Below are positions 16,667 through 23,845 of a stretch of DNA of 33,672 nt, piece by piece. Both the position numbers and the translations under genes were made by a program. The notes under the pieces are model-generated. The model saw only the letters and a program-made list of their open reading frames with translations. It made no database searches and was not told the DNA's origin. Positions within the stretch are counted from its first letter, which is position 1. Each line of letters starts with the position of its first letter. The stretch is from an uncultured Granulicella sp. (GTDB taxonomy: Bacteria > Acidobacteriota > Terriglobia > Terriglobales > Acidobacteriaceae), in contig CALMVK010000018.1 of the NCBI GenBank assembly GCA_937873145.1, forward strand, positions 1 to 33,672, written 5' to 3'.

Positions 16667-17518
16667 ATGTCTTCCGAGCCACAAGGCGAGATCTTTCCCA
16701 CCACGGCCTCACCGCTGGCTGCCGACCAGCACGCGCCGGTGCGGGCCCAGGATGTGCGAGAGTACAGCCAGTGGGATCCTCGCTCGGCGCCGGGGACCTA
16801 CATTCTGCTGGCGATCAATCTCGGCGTATTTGTGTGGATGATTCTGCACGGCGTCTCAGTAAATTCGCCGACACCCGCCCAGCTACGTCACTTTGGCGCG
16901 AACAACGCGCTGCTGGTGCTGACCGGGCAGTGGTACCGCCTGGTCACCGCGATGTTTGTGCATATCGGCGTCATCCACATTGCAACCAATATGTGGTGTT
17001 TGTGGAACCTGGGCCTACTGGGCGAGCCGCTGCTGGGGCCGATGGGCCTGATCGCCGTATATCTGCTGACAGGGGTTGCGGGCAATCTGCTCTCAGTCGC
17101 GTGGGACGTGATCGCCGCAATCTTTTTTCGGCAGCCGCTCGAGTTGATTGCCGGGGTCGGCGCGGGCGCTTCCGGGGCCGTCTTTGGGATCGCCGGAATC
17201 CTGATCGTGCTGCTGACCAACCGTAAGCTGCCGATCCCGTGGTCCGAGTTGAAGCGCCTGCGAACCTCGGTCGTGCGCTTCTCGGTGATCAATCTGGTGA
17301 TCGGGCTGGGGACGGCGCTGCCCATTCCAGGCATCTCCGTGCGCATCGATAATTCGGCACATCTAGGCGGATTTATATGTGGCCTACTGCTCGGTCCGGG
17401 GCTGGTTCCGGCGATGACCTTGGGCCGCGCGCGGTATCTGGGGCGGCAGAAGCTTGTCTTTTTGGCCGCATCGTTTGTGCTTGTTCTGTTTGCCTACTGG
17501 ATCGCCCACCTACGATAA
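16667..17518 (+). CDS. Rhomboid-family intramembrane serine protease
   Basis: The 283-residue protein has a soluble N-terminal part of about 43 residues and then six or seven membrane segments. The catalytic dyad is present: Ser169 in GAGASGAVFG and His232 in NSAHLGGFICG. His104 and Asn108 in HIGVIHIATNMWCLWNLG match the oxyanion-hole residues of the GlpG group. Rhomboids cut single-span membrane proteins near or within the membrane. Its start is 10 bases after the ZAS-like membrane protein, which makes that protein a candidate substrate (inference). It ends the galT-galK-ROK-ZAS run and converges with the beta-barrel gene. Confidence 0.92.
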   Translation: MSSEPQGEIFPTTASPLAADQHAPVRAQDVREYSQWDPRSAPGTYILLAINLGVFVWMILHGVSVNSPTPAQLRHFGANNALLVLTGQWYRLVTAMFVHIGVIHIATNMWCLWNLGLLGEPLLGPMGLIAVYLLTGVAGNLLSVAWDVIAAIFFRQPLELIAGVGAGASGAVFGIAGILIVLLTNRKLPIPWSELKRLRTSVVRFSVINLVIGLGTALPIPGISVRIDNSAHLGGFICGLLLGPGLVPAMTLGRARYLGRQKLVFLAASFVLVLFAYWIAHLR

Positions 17519-17541
17519 AAGCCACCTGTCCCGTTCTAAAA

Positions 17542-18153
17542 CTAGCGGCGTGAGCCCGGAAAGCGACCGAAGCCGAAGCGATAGACCACGCCTCCGATAA
17601 GGGAGCTGCCGACGACATGGCCCGAGGTCGTGACCGGGGTGGTGTAGCGAGGGAAGGAAGCGTCGGCCTTGAGGCTGAAGTGGGGGCTGAGGTCGACATC
17701 CACTCCAGCGCCGGGAGCAAGCACATTGGAGACGGTCTTGAAGTAGCGAAGAAGGCCGGAGGGGCTGGGATAGCCGTTGTTCTGGTAGTCGATTTCGCCG
17801 CGACCGAAGAGAATATCCGCATAGGGATGCAGAAGGCCGAAGCGTTTGGCGACTCTAAGGCCGGCAAGAATGTTCTTCTGTCCGTCGACGGCGCCGGCAT
17901 CGGCGTCATAGGTTCCGCGCACCTCAATGCTGGGTTCGAACGAAAAGTAGGGACGAATGCTGAGGTCGGCACCCGCCGTGAGCCCGGCGTTGCGGCCGGA
18001 GCTAAGACCGGTAAAGGTGCCGTTCGCTCCGACGAAGGCGGAGAGGCGGAGCGCGCGGGTGGCCGTGGGAGCAGCCTGCGCGTGGCTCTCTATGGCGAGG
18101 ATGGCCGGCACAAGTGCGGCAGAAAAACATACGAGCCGAAGGTAAAGGTTCAA
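17542..18153 (-). CDS. Outer-membrane beta-barrel protein (opacity/OmpA-like porin fold)
   Basis: The 203-residue protein begins with a signal peptide ending near SHAQA and continues with alternating polar and hydrophobic strands, Gly- and aromatic-rich: GLTAGADLSIRPYFSFEPSI, GLRVAKRFGLLHPYADILFG, VDVDLSPHFSLKADASF and a last strand GGVVYRFGFGRF. This is the pattern of small eight-stranded barrels. The start is a TTG at 18153, supported by AGGAG about 6 bases upstream. No ATG lies in a suitable place. Function is unknown. Expressed alone, as far as can be seen, and convergent with the rhomboid gene. Confidence 0.8.
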   Translation of the reverse strand: MNLYLRLVCFSAALVPAILAIESHAQAAPTATRALRLSAFVGANGTFTGLSSGRNAGLTAGADLSIRPYFSFEPSIEVRGTYDADAGAVDGQKNILAGLRVAKRFGLLHPYADILFGRGEIDYQNNGYPSPSGLLRYFKTVSNVLAPGAGVDVDLSPHFSLKADASFPRYTTPVTTSGHVVGSSLIGGVVYRFGFGRFPGSRR

Positions 18154-18366
18154 GCTTGCTCCTGAGGAAGTTCGTTCTGGGGGCCATCTCGTCTGACCGT
18201 CTGCCGAGCAACGTTCGGCGTTGGGTTAGACTGCGGTCTCTTTGGGAAGAGTACATGGTTGCGCGGCGCGAATGAACGAAAAAGCTGTAGCCCCTAAGCA
18301 ATCGGCACCGCGGTGACCACGGTCGGCCAGTGCCCGGCGTTCGCTTAGTATGGAAAACGAGGGCGC

Positions 18367-19329
18367 ATGGGCATGATCACGACGGTACAGCAGCACATTC
18401 AGCAGGAGATGTCAGAAGGGCGCGGCACATTTGGCTGGCTGATGAGCGGCATTACCCTGGCGACGAAGATGATCGAAGCCAAAATCCGCGCGGCAGGTCT
18501 CACCGACATCTACGGCGCATTGAGCTCAGAGAATGTGCAGGGCGAGCAGCAGCAAAAACTCGATGTATTTGCCAACCAGGCGCTGATTCATTGCCTCGGC
18601 ACGCGCGACTCGGTGGCGGCGCTGGTGAGTGAGGAGGATGAGGAGCCGGTCGTCTTCGATCGCAGCCTGGACACAGGCAAGTACATCATCGTCTTCGATC
18701 CGCTGGACGGGTCGTCGAACATCGACGTAAACGTGAACGTCGGGACGATCTTCAGCGTGCATCGGCGGCTGACCTGGGGGGCGCTGACGGAGTCTGTCCT
18801 GCAGCCGGGCACAAGCCAGGTGGCGGCAGGCTATGTCCTCTACGGGCCTTCGACGGTGCTCGTGTATACGACGGGGCGCGGGGTGCACGCGTTCACGCTC
18901 GATCCAACCATCGGCGCCTTTGTCCTGACGCAGGAAAACATGAAGATGCCGGAGCGGGGCAAGTATTACAGCGTGAACGAGGCGAACGTGGCTTCCTGGC
19001 CGGAAGGCTACCAGCAGTATCTTGTAGGGCTGCGCAACGAAGGCTTTGGCGCGCGCTATATCGGCAGCCTGGTGGCGGACTTTCATCGCACGCTGCTGAA
19101 GGGCGGAGTGTTTCTCTATCCGCCAAACAAGGTGAAAGCGGAGGGCAAGCTGCGGCTGCTCTATGAGGCAAACCCGTTGGCGTTGATCGCGGAGCAGGCA
19201 GGAGGGATGGCCACCAACGGTGCGGATCGCGTGCTCGAAGTGCGGCCGGAGGCGATCCACCAGAGAACGCCGTTTATGGTAGGAAGCCGGTACGAGATGG
19301 AGACGCTCGGGCGGGCGCTGCGCGCGTGA
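18367..19329 (+). CDS. fbp: Fructose-1,6-bisphosphatase, class I
   Basis: The enzyme hydrolyses fructose 1,6-bisphosphate to fructose 6-phosphate in gluconeogenesis. The 320-residue protein is slightly shorter than typical class I enzymes. It has the metal-binding acids SEEDEE (Glu89/Glu90) and DPLDGSSNIDVNVNVGTIF (Asp111, Asp114), and the substrate region KVKAEGKLRLLYEANPLA. GAGG lies about 6 bases before the ATG at 18367. TAGTAT at 18346 might be a -10 box. Its stop overlaps the next small ORF by 4 bases (GTGA), so the two are co-translated. Confidence 0.94.
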   Translation: MGMITTVQQHIQQEMSEGRGTFGWLMSGITLATKMIEAKIRAAGLTDIYGALSSENVQGEQQQKLDVFANQALIHCLGTRDSVAALVSEEDEEPVVFDRSLDTGKYIIVFDPLDGSSNIDVNVNVGTIFSVHRRLTWGALTESVLQPGTSQVAAGYVLYGPSTVLVYTTGRGVHAFTLDPTIGAFVLTQENMKMPERGKYYSVNEANVASWPEGYQQYLVGLRNEGFGARYIGSLVADFHRTLLKGGVFLYPPNKVKAEGKLRLLYEANPLALIAEQAGGMATNGADRVLEVRPEAIHQRTPFMVGSRYEMETLGRALRA

Positions 19330-19580
19330 AGAGCTTTACGGCGGAGGTGACGGATATTCGGCTGGAGTCGCGTGTGGGCGTGGCCGGCACCTGGTCGCTC
19401 ACGCTTGCCCCGGCGGAGTTCGCCGAGGGCGACACGGGAAGTCTGGAGGCAACGACTCGCTCCGGAACGCGGCTGGTGATCCGAGTAACGGCGGTGACGG
19501 CCGACGCGGAGGGAGTGCTGTGGGTCGTCGTTGAGAAGCCGCTGGCGGCGGGAACCGAGGTGCGGTGCACGGTGGAGTAG
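19326..19580 (+). CDS. Unknown 84-residue protein translationally coupled to fbp
   Basis: The ORF starts with GTG at 19326, overlapping the fbp stop by 4 bases. The protein (MKSFTAEVTDIRLESRVG and on) alternates hydrophobic and polar residues with several Gly turns and looks all-beta. There is no signal peptide or membrane helix. I do not recognise a family. The coupling to fbp and the clean, GC-typical codon use argue for a real gene. The function could be regulatory or simply linked. Confidence 0.6.
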   Translation: MKSFTAEVTDIRLESRVGVAGTWSLTLAPAEFAEGDTGSLEATTRSGTRLVIRVTAVTADAEGVLWVVVEKPLAAGTEVRCTVE

Positions 19581-19661
19581 GCTGAGGGCGATCAAGAGAT
19601 GCTGATATATTGGACTAGTTGAAAGAGGACTCGCCGTATAGCGGGCGGGCTTCAAAAATGT

Positions 19662-19737
19662 GGGGTTGTAGCTCAGTTGGGAGAGCGCCTCGTTCGCAAC
19701 GAGGAGGTCAGCGGTTCGATCCCGCTCAACTCCACCA
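19662..19737 (+). tRNA. tRNA-Ala (anticodon CGC)
   Basis: A full cloverleaf can be drawn by hand. The acceptor arm is GGGGTTG/CAACTCC with one G-T pair, the D stem is GCTC/GAGC, the anticodon stem is CCTCG/CGAGG around TTCGCAA, and the T stem is AGCGG/CCGCT around TTCGATC. A73 and an encoded CCA follow. The anticodon CGC reads GCG alanine codons, which are abundant in this GC-rich genome. Confidence 0.97.
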
Positions 19738-19760
19738 CGACTTCTAGGTCTACTTGAAAA

Positions 19761-19799
19761 GACAAAGCCTGTCCTCCGCAGAGGAGACAGGCTTTTGTC
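19761..19799. terminator. Bidirectional terminator between tRNA-Ala and the aldo/keto reductase gene
   Basis: A long stem pairs GACAAAGCCTGTC with GACAGGCTTTTGTC (one unpaired base), extended by CTC/GAG inside. Read on the plus strand it follows the tRNA by about 24 bases with a TTTT in the descending arm. On the minus strand it follows the reductase stop by 18 bases and runs into TTTGTCTTTTC. It can serve both converging units. Confidence 0.75.
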
Positions 19800-19817
19800 A
19801 TGTGCGTGCTCCGAACC

Positions 19818-20903
19818 TTAGCTGGGGATGACCTGTTTCGGTGTAGCCGATGGATCGATCTCCTTGGCCTGGTCCCCGCCAAGCCACTTCGGATTCTGCG
19901 CCGTGCCGTCGAACATGTTGGTGGTCTTAAACGGCTCGTACTTACCTGTCAGCGCGGCTTGACGAGTGCCGGCGAGCAGCGTGGCCTGCTCCTCCTTGGG
20001 CATGGCCTGGAAGTTCTGGGTGACGGCAAACGCCTGGTCGAGGATCGCAGGCCGTTCCATGCCGGTGATGACCACCGAAACACCCGGGATCGAGAGGCCG
20101 TAGCGTAGGGCGTCCATGGGCTTGAAGGTGTTGGTCTGCAGCAGGTGGCCGTCACCGAAGGTCTTCATGGCGAGGACGCCGGTGCCCGCCTTGACCGCAA
20201 CCGGGATGACCTCGTTGGTAAAGGAACGGAAGTGCGCGTCGAAGACATTGACCGGCATCTGCACCGTGTCGAACTTGAAGCCGTGCTGCGCCGCAACCTC
20301 GAACATGCGCAGGTGGATCTGCGGGTCTTTGTGGCCGGTAAAGCCGATGTGGCGCACTTTGCCGGCCTGGCGCGCGGCCATGGCGGCATGAATGGCGCCA
20401 TTGTCCGCGAAGATGCGGTCTGGGTCTTCAAAGCGCAGAATCTCGTGAAACTGCACGAGGTCGACCACGTCGGTGTCGAGCCGGCCCATGGATTGCTCGA
20501 GCTGCTTGTCGAAGTCCTTGGCCGTGCGCGCATCGAGCTTGGTCATCAGGAAGACCTTTTGGCGGTAGCCGTCTTTGAGCGCCTGGCCCATGCGTACCTC
20601 GGAGATGCCGTCGTTGTAGTCCCAGCAATTGTCCATGAAGGAGATGCCCCGGTCGATCGCCTGACGGATAAGGGTGATCGCCTCTTGCTGGGTAATGTTT
20701 GGCTTGCCCATGTGATAGCCGCCGAGGCCGATGGCCGAAACGCGCTCGCCCGTGGTGCCCAGCTCGCGGTAGATCATATTGGGAGATTCGGCGCGCTTGA
20801 CGGGAGCGCGGTCGGAGGTGTGGCCGGCCTGGCCAAGCGCCGGAGCAGCGGCTGCGGCGACGCCGGCACTGGCGGCGGATTTGAGAAAGTCACGGCGTTC
20901 CAT
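19818..20903 (-). CDS. Tat-exported aldo/keto reductase
   Basis: The 361-residue protein begins with a twin-arginine signal (MERRDFLKSAASAGVAAAAA), so it is probably folded in the cytoplasm and moved to the periplasm. The body is an aldo/keto reductase barrel with the tetrad Asp91 (FMDNCWDYN), Tyr96, Lys122 (LMTKLD) and His153 (VQFHEI), and later GFTGHKDP, AMKTFGDG and SIPGVSVVITGM. The last segment with KYEPFKTTNMFDGTAQNPKW is longer than in classic members. The start at 20903 has AAGGAG about 7 bases upstream. The substrate is unknown. It is a separate unit, divergent from the VWA gene. Confidence 0.87.
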   Translation of the reverse strand: MERRDFLKSAASAGVAAAAAPALGQAGHTSDRAPVKRAESPNMIYRELGTTGERVSAIGLGGYHMGKPNITQQEAITLIRQAIDRGISFMDNCWDYNDGISEVRMGQALKDGYRQKVFLMTKLDARTAKDFDKQLEQSMGRLDTDVVDLVQFHEILRFEDPDRIFADNGAIHAAMAARQAGKVRHIGFTGHKDPQIHLRMFEVAAQHGFKFDTVQMPVNVFDAHFRSFTNEVIPVAVKAGTGVLAMKTFGDGHLLQTNTFKPMDALRYGLSIPGVSVVITGMERPAILDQAFAVTQNFQAMPKEEQATLLAGTRQAALTGKYEPFKTTNMFDGTAQNPKWLGGDQAKEIDPSATPKQVIPS

Positions 20904-21002
20904 AGAGGCTCCTTGGATTCCTTCCGTTGGATGCGGGGATGAGGTGGGTACGGTCGGCTGCTGACGCAAAGAGACAACGGCTATCTATAAGACGGAAGCC
21001 TT

Positions 21003-21022
21003 GAATCGCCAAAGAATCGCCA
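21003..21022. repeat. Direct repeat of GAATCGCCA, 11-base period
   Basis: Two perfect copies of GAATCGCCA start at 21003 and 21014, one helical turn apart, in the gap between the divergent aldo/keto reductase and VWA genes. The spacing is what a regulator bound to one DNA face would use. With only two copies, chance cannot be excluded. Confidence 0.4.
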
Positions 21023-21090
21023 GATCGAGCAACGTAAGACGTTAAGGGAGGAGGCACGTCTACTTTGGTGCACGACGGATTGAGGTTCGG

Positions 21091-22044
21091 TTGCGATTGG
21101 CTTGGTTAGTGGTGTTAAGTTGGGGAGTCTGGGCGGCGGTGTGTGGGGCGCAGGCGCCGATTGAGCGCCGCACGGCGCAGGACCAGATGCCGACGCTGAA
21201 GCTCGAGTCTCGCTTGGTGACGGTAGCCGTCAATGCGGTGGACGCGCAGGGAGCGCCGGTGGCGGGCCTTGCGAAGGCGGACTTCCGGCTGCTTGAGGAC
21301 GGCAAGGAACAGAAGCTTGCGTTCTTTGAGAAGGAGTCGTCGACGCCGTTGTCGATCGTGCTGGCGATCGATGGCAGCGAGAGCACGATGCGCAACGAGA
21401 AGCTTGAGAAGGAGTCGGCCAAGCGCTTTGTAAAGGCGTTGCTGCGCGATCAGGACGAGCTCGACTTGATGGAGTTTGCGGACAATGTGCGCGAGATCGT
21501 CTCGTTTACTCCGGACAAGACGCGCATTGAGACCGGGCTGGGCGAGTTGCAGCGCGGTGATGCGACGGCGATGTACGACGCCATCTACCTGGCAAGCCAG
21601 CGGCTGGGCGAGACGAGCGCGGCCAACGGCAGGCGGCGTGTGCTGGTGCTGATTACCGATGGTGGCGACACGGCCCATGGCGTGCAGTACAACCAGGCGC
21701 TCGAGCAGGCGCAGAAGGCAGGCGTGATGGTCTACGCGCTCATCGTCATTCCGATCTATGCCGATGCCGGGCGCAATACGGGCGGTGAGCATGCGCTGAT
21801 CCAGCTGACCAACGATACGGGAGGCAAGTACTACTACATTGAGACGGCGAAGGATCTGAGCCCGGCCTTTGCGAAGGTCTCAGACGACCTGCGGACGCAG
21901 TATGTGCTTGGCTACTACGCTCCGGAGCGGACGGTGAAGAGCCGGTCGGACGGCTATCGCGCGCTGAAGGTGGAGGTAACGGACCCTGCGGACAAGAGCC
22001 GCATCAATCTGCGCTACCGGACCGGGTACTATGCCAGTAAGTAG
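21091..22044 (+). CDS. Exported VWA-domain protein of the acidobacterial type
   Basis: The 317-residue product has a signal peptide (LAWLVVLSWGVWAAVCGA) and, after a short beta region (VTVAVNAVDAQGAPVAGLA, then DFRLLEDGKEQKL), a von Willebrand A domain. The metal-ion site starts with IDGSEST (Asp94, Ser96, Ser98), and LVLITDGGDTAHG is the later metal-site loop. The C-terminus has YVLGYYAPERT and RYRTGYYASK, which I associate with the VWFA-related family abundant in Acidobacteria. The start is a TTG at 21091, preceded by GAGG and with an in-frame stop just before it. The inositol monophosphatase gene starts 3 bases after its stop. Confidence 0.85.
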   Translation: MRLAWLVVLSWGVWAAVCGAQAPIERRTAQDQMPTLKLESRLVTVAVNAVDAQGAPVAGLAKADFRLLEDGKEQKLAFFEKESSTPLSIVLAIDGSESTMRNEKLEKESAKRFVKALLRDQDELDLMEFADNVREIVSFTPDKTRIETGLGELQRGDATAMYDAIYLASQRLGETSAANGRRRVLVLITDGGDTAHGVQYNQALEQAQKAGVMVYALIVIPIYADAGRNTGGEHALIQLTNDTGGKYYYIETAKDLSPAFAKVSDDLRTQYVLGYYAPERTVKSRSDGYRALKVEVTDPADKSRINLRYRTGYYASK

Positions 22045-22047
22045 TGC

Positions 22048-22935
22048 ATGGAGGATGGGGTGGCGGAGTTTGTGTTTGCGGCGGTAGCGGAGGAGATCGC
22101 GCGGGAGGCAGGTGCGCTGCTGCGCGGCTTCTACGAGCGCGGCGTGACCATGGAGTACAAGGGCGACGTCGACCTGGTGACGGAAGCCGACCGCGCAAGC
22201 GAAGCGTTAATCAAGCAGCGGCTGGTGGCGGCCTTCCCGGAGCATGGCATCTACGGCGAAGAGGGTACGCGGGAGCGTCTGGCCGGCGAGTACCGCTGGT
22301 ACGTCGATCCGCTGGATGGCACGACGAACTTCGCGCATGGATTCCCGGTGTTTTGCGTGGTGCTGGGGCTGGAGCGTCGGGCGGCCGGGCTGGCCGAGGC
22401 CGCGGACGGCGAGATGGTGGCAGGCGTGATCTACGATCCGCTGCGGAACGAATCGTTTGTGGCGGAGCGGGGCTGTGGAGCGTGGCTGAACGGGCGGCGG
22501 ATGGCGGTGTCCAAGACGGCGACGCTCGCGGAAGCGTTGACGGCCACTGGCTTTCCTTCGCACAAACGGCATCGCTCGCCCAACGTGCATTTGTATCAAG
22601 AGGTAACGCTGCGCTCGCATGGGGTCAGGCGGGCGGGGTCGGCGGCGCTCGATCTGGCGTATGTGGCGTGCGGGCGGCTGGACGGCTACTGGGAGTTCAA
22701 CCTGAATCCGTGGGACACCAGCGCGGGTTACCTGCTGGTCGAAGAAGCAGGCGGCACGGTGACCCACTTCGACGGCGGGAAGTTTACATTGGACTCGCGC
22801 GAGGTGATGGCTACCAATGGCAAGATCTTCGGGGAGATGAAGGGCCTATTTGCGGATATGTTCGCTGGCCGCGCGGTAAGTCCGATTCCGAGTCCGGCGG
22901 AGTTTCGCGCGCGGCGCGAGGCGGAGGGCCGCTGA
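22048..22935 (+). CDS. Inositol monophosphatase family phosphatase
   Basis: This metal-dependent phosphatase probably acts on inositol or another sugar phosphate. The 295-residue protein carries the metal-binding set: TEADRASE, GEEGT (Glu71/Glu72), DPLDGTTNF (Asp87, Asp90) and NPWDTSAGYLLVEEAGG near residue 220. Family members include SuhB, CysQ-like and FBPase-type enzymes. No residues seen here decide among them, though overall length and motifs look most like SuhB-type proteins. It is tightly packed between the VWA gene (3 bases) and the Nudix gene (3 bases), an operon of three. Confidence 0.9.
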   Translation: MEDGVAEFVFAAVAEEIAREAGALLRGFYERGVTMEYKGDVDLVTEADRASEALIKQRLVAAFPEHGIYGEEGTRERLAGEYRWYVDPLDGTTNFAHGFPVFCVVLGLERRAAGLAEAADGEMVAGVIYDPLRNESFVAERGCGAWLNGRRMAVSKTATLAEALTATGFPSHKRHRSPNVHLYQEVTLRSHGVRRAGSAALDLAYVACGRLDGYWEFNLNPWDTSAGYLLVEEAGGTVTHFDGGKFTLDSREVMATNGKIFGEMKGLFADMFAGRAVSPIPSPAEFRARREAEGR

Positions 22936-22938
22936 GCC

Positions 22939-23376
22939 GTGCGTGAGCGAAAGCGCACTTCAGCACGGGTGCTGCTCCGCTCCGGGCGCGGAGAAGTTCT
23001 GTTGATCCGCTTCGAAGTCCTGCGCGGCGGAGAGCCCTGGATCTTCTGGGCCACGCCCGGAGGCGAGGTGGAGCCGGGTGAGTCGCCGGCCGAAGCGGCT
23101 CTGCGCGAGGTACGCGAGGAACTTGGGCTGGAGATCGAGGTGCAGGAGCCGGTTCGTGTCGAGCAGAACCGCTTCGAACACTGGGGCGAATGGATGGACA
23201 ACACCGACCACTTCTTCACAGCCCAGGCACAGCGCAGCGCACCCCGGCTAAGCGGGGTGACCGAGGCTGAGCGCAGCATCATGAAGGAGGCGCGCTGGTG
23301 GACGCGGGCCGAGGTGGAGGCGAGCGGAGAGACGATCTTTCCGGCGTGGCTGGGGGAGTGGATGCGGTCGCGATGA
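22939..23376 (+). CDS. Nudix hydrolase
   Basis: The 145-residue protein holds a complete Nudix box at residues 41-63 (GGEVEPGESPAEAALREVRE then ELG), so it should hydrolyse a nucleoside diphosphate linked to another group. Strands RVLLRSG and EVLLIRFEV precede the box, and WWTRAEVE follows. The substrate is not evident. The start is a GTG at 22939, 3 bases after the phosphatase stop, with GGAGGG about 14 bases upstream. It is the last gene of the VWA-phosphatase-Nudix run. Confidence 0.88.
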   Translation: MRERKRTSARVLLRSGRGEVLLIRFEVLRGGEPWIFWATPGGEVEPGESPAEAALREVREELGLEIEVQEPVRVEQNRFEHWGEWMDNTDHFFTAQAQRSAPRLSGVTEAERSIMKEARWWTRAEVEASGETIFPAWLGEWMRSR

Positions 23377-23441
23377 AGCGTAGCGGACGCCAATGGAATG
23401 AAACGTCTTCTGCTCTCTGAGGATTGTGCGAAAGCTGCTGG

Positions 23442-23447
23442 TAGAAT
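23442..23447 (+). promoter_or_regulatory. -10-like box TAGAAT upstream of the ferredoxin gene
   Basis: TAGAAT lies 70 bases before the ferredoxin ATG, in the 141-base gap after the Nudix gene. A transcript starting 6-8 bases downstream would carry a leader of about 64 bases including the two hairpins at 23472-23499. No convincing -35 box is seen. Confidence 0.3.
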
Positions 23448-23471
23448 CACCATCAACGGCCAAAACGGATG

Positions 23472-23499
23472 GCGCAAGCGATTGCGCTCAAGACTTGAG
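23472..23499 (+). promoter_or_regulatory. Two adjacent hairpins in the ferredoxin 5' leader
   Basis: GCGCAA/TTGCGC with loop GCGA (23472-23487) and CTCAAG/CTTGAG with a one-base centre (23487-23499) abut each other and share one base. They end just before the ribosome site AAGGGAGA. The second has too small a loop to fold exactly as drawn and may act as a DNA dyad instead. Confidence 0.4.
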
Positions 23500-23517
23500 A
23501 CAAGGGAGAGCGGATAG

Positions 23518-23778
23518 ATGGCGTATGTGATTGCGGAACCGTGCATCGGGACCAAGGATTCGGCGTGCGTGGATGCGTGCCCGGTGGACTGCATCCACCC
23601 CAAAAAGGACGAAAAGGGCTTCAGCGACAACGATCAACTCTACATCGACCCGGTCGAGTGCATCGATTGCGGCGCATGCGTACCGGTCTGCCCGGTGTCG
23701 GCGATCTATGCCGGAGACGATCTGCCCGACAAGTGGGCTTCGTTCCAGGAAAAGAACGCGGCGCACTTCGGCCGGTAA
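23518..23778 (+). CDS. Ferredoxin, probable seven-iron type
   Basis: The 86-residue electron carrier has two cysteine clusters. The first is CIGTKDSACVDACPVDC with Cys9, Cys17, Cys21 and Cys25; the second is CIDCGACVPVCP with Cys48, Cys51, Cys54 and Cys58. Compared with Azotobacter-type ferredoxin I, the cysteine that would sit at position 12 is Thr, as expected if the Cys9-Cys17-Cys58 cluster is [3Fe-4S] and the other is [4Fe-4S]. The C-terminal DDLPDKWASFQEKNAAHFG is typical of the FdxA family. AAGGGAGA precedes the ATG. A terminator follows. The reductase partner is not in the window. Confidence 0.93.
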   Translation: MAYVIAEPCIGTKDSACVDACPVDCIHPKKDEKGFSDNDQLYIDPVECIDCGACVPVCPVSAIYAGDDLPDKWASFQEKNAAHFGR

Positions 23779-23796
23779 ATCTTCAAGTTGAAGAGC

Positions 23797-23829
23797 AACG
23801 CGCGGCCCGTGGCTGCGCGTTTTGCTTTT
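23797..23829 (+). terminator. Intrinsic terminator after the ferredoxin gene
   Basis: AACGCGC pairs with GCGCGTT, extended inside by GGCC/GGCT-type pairing, followed by TTTGCTTTTG. It sits 18 bases after the stop. The T-rich tail runs into the region just before recO. Confidence 0.75.
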
Positions 23830-23845
23830 GCGGCAGGAGCGATGG

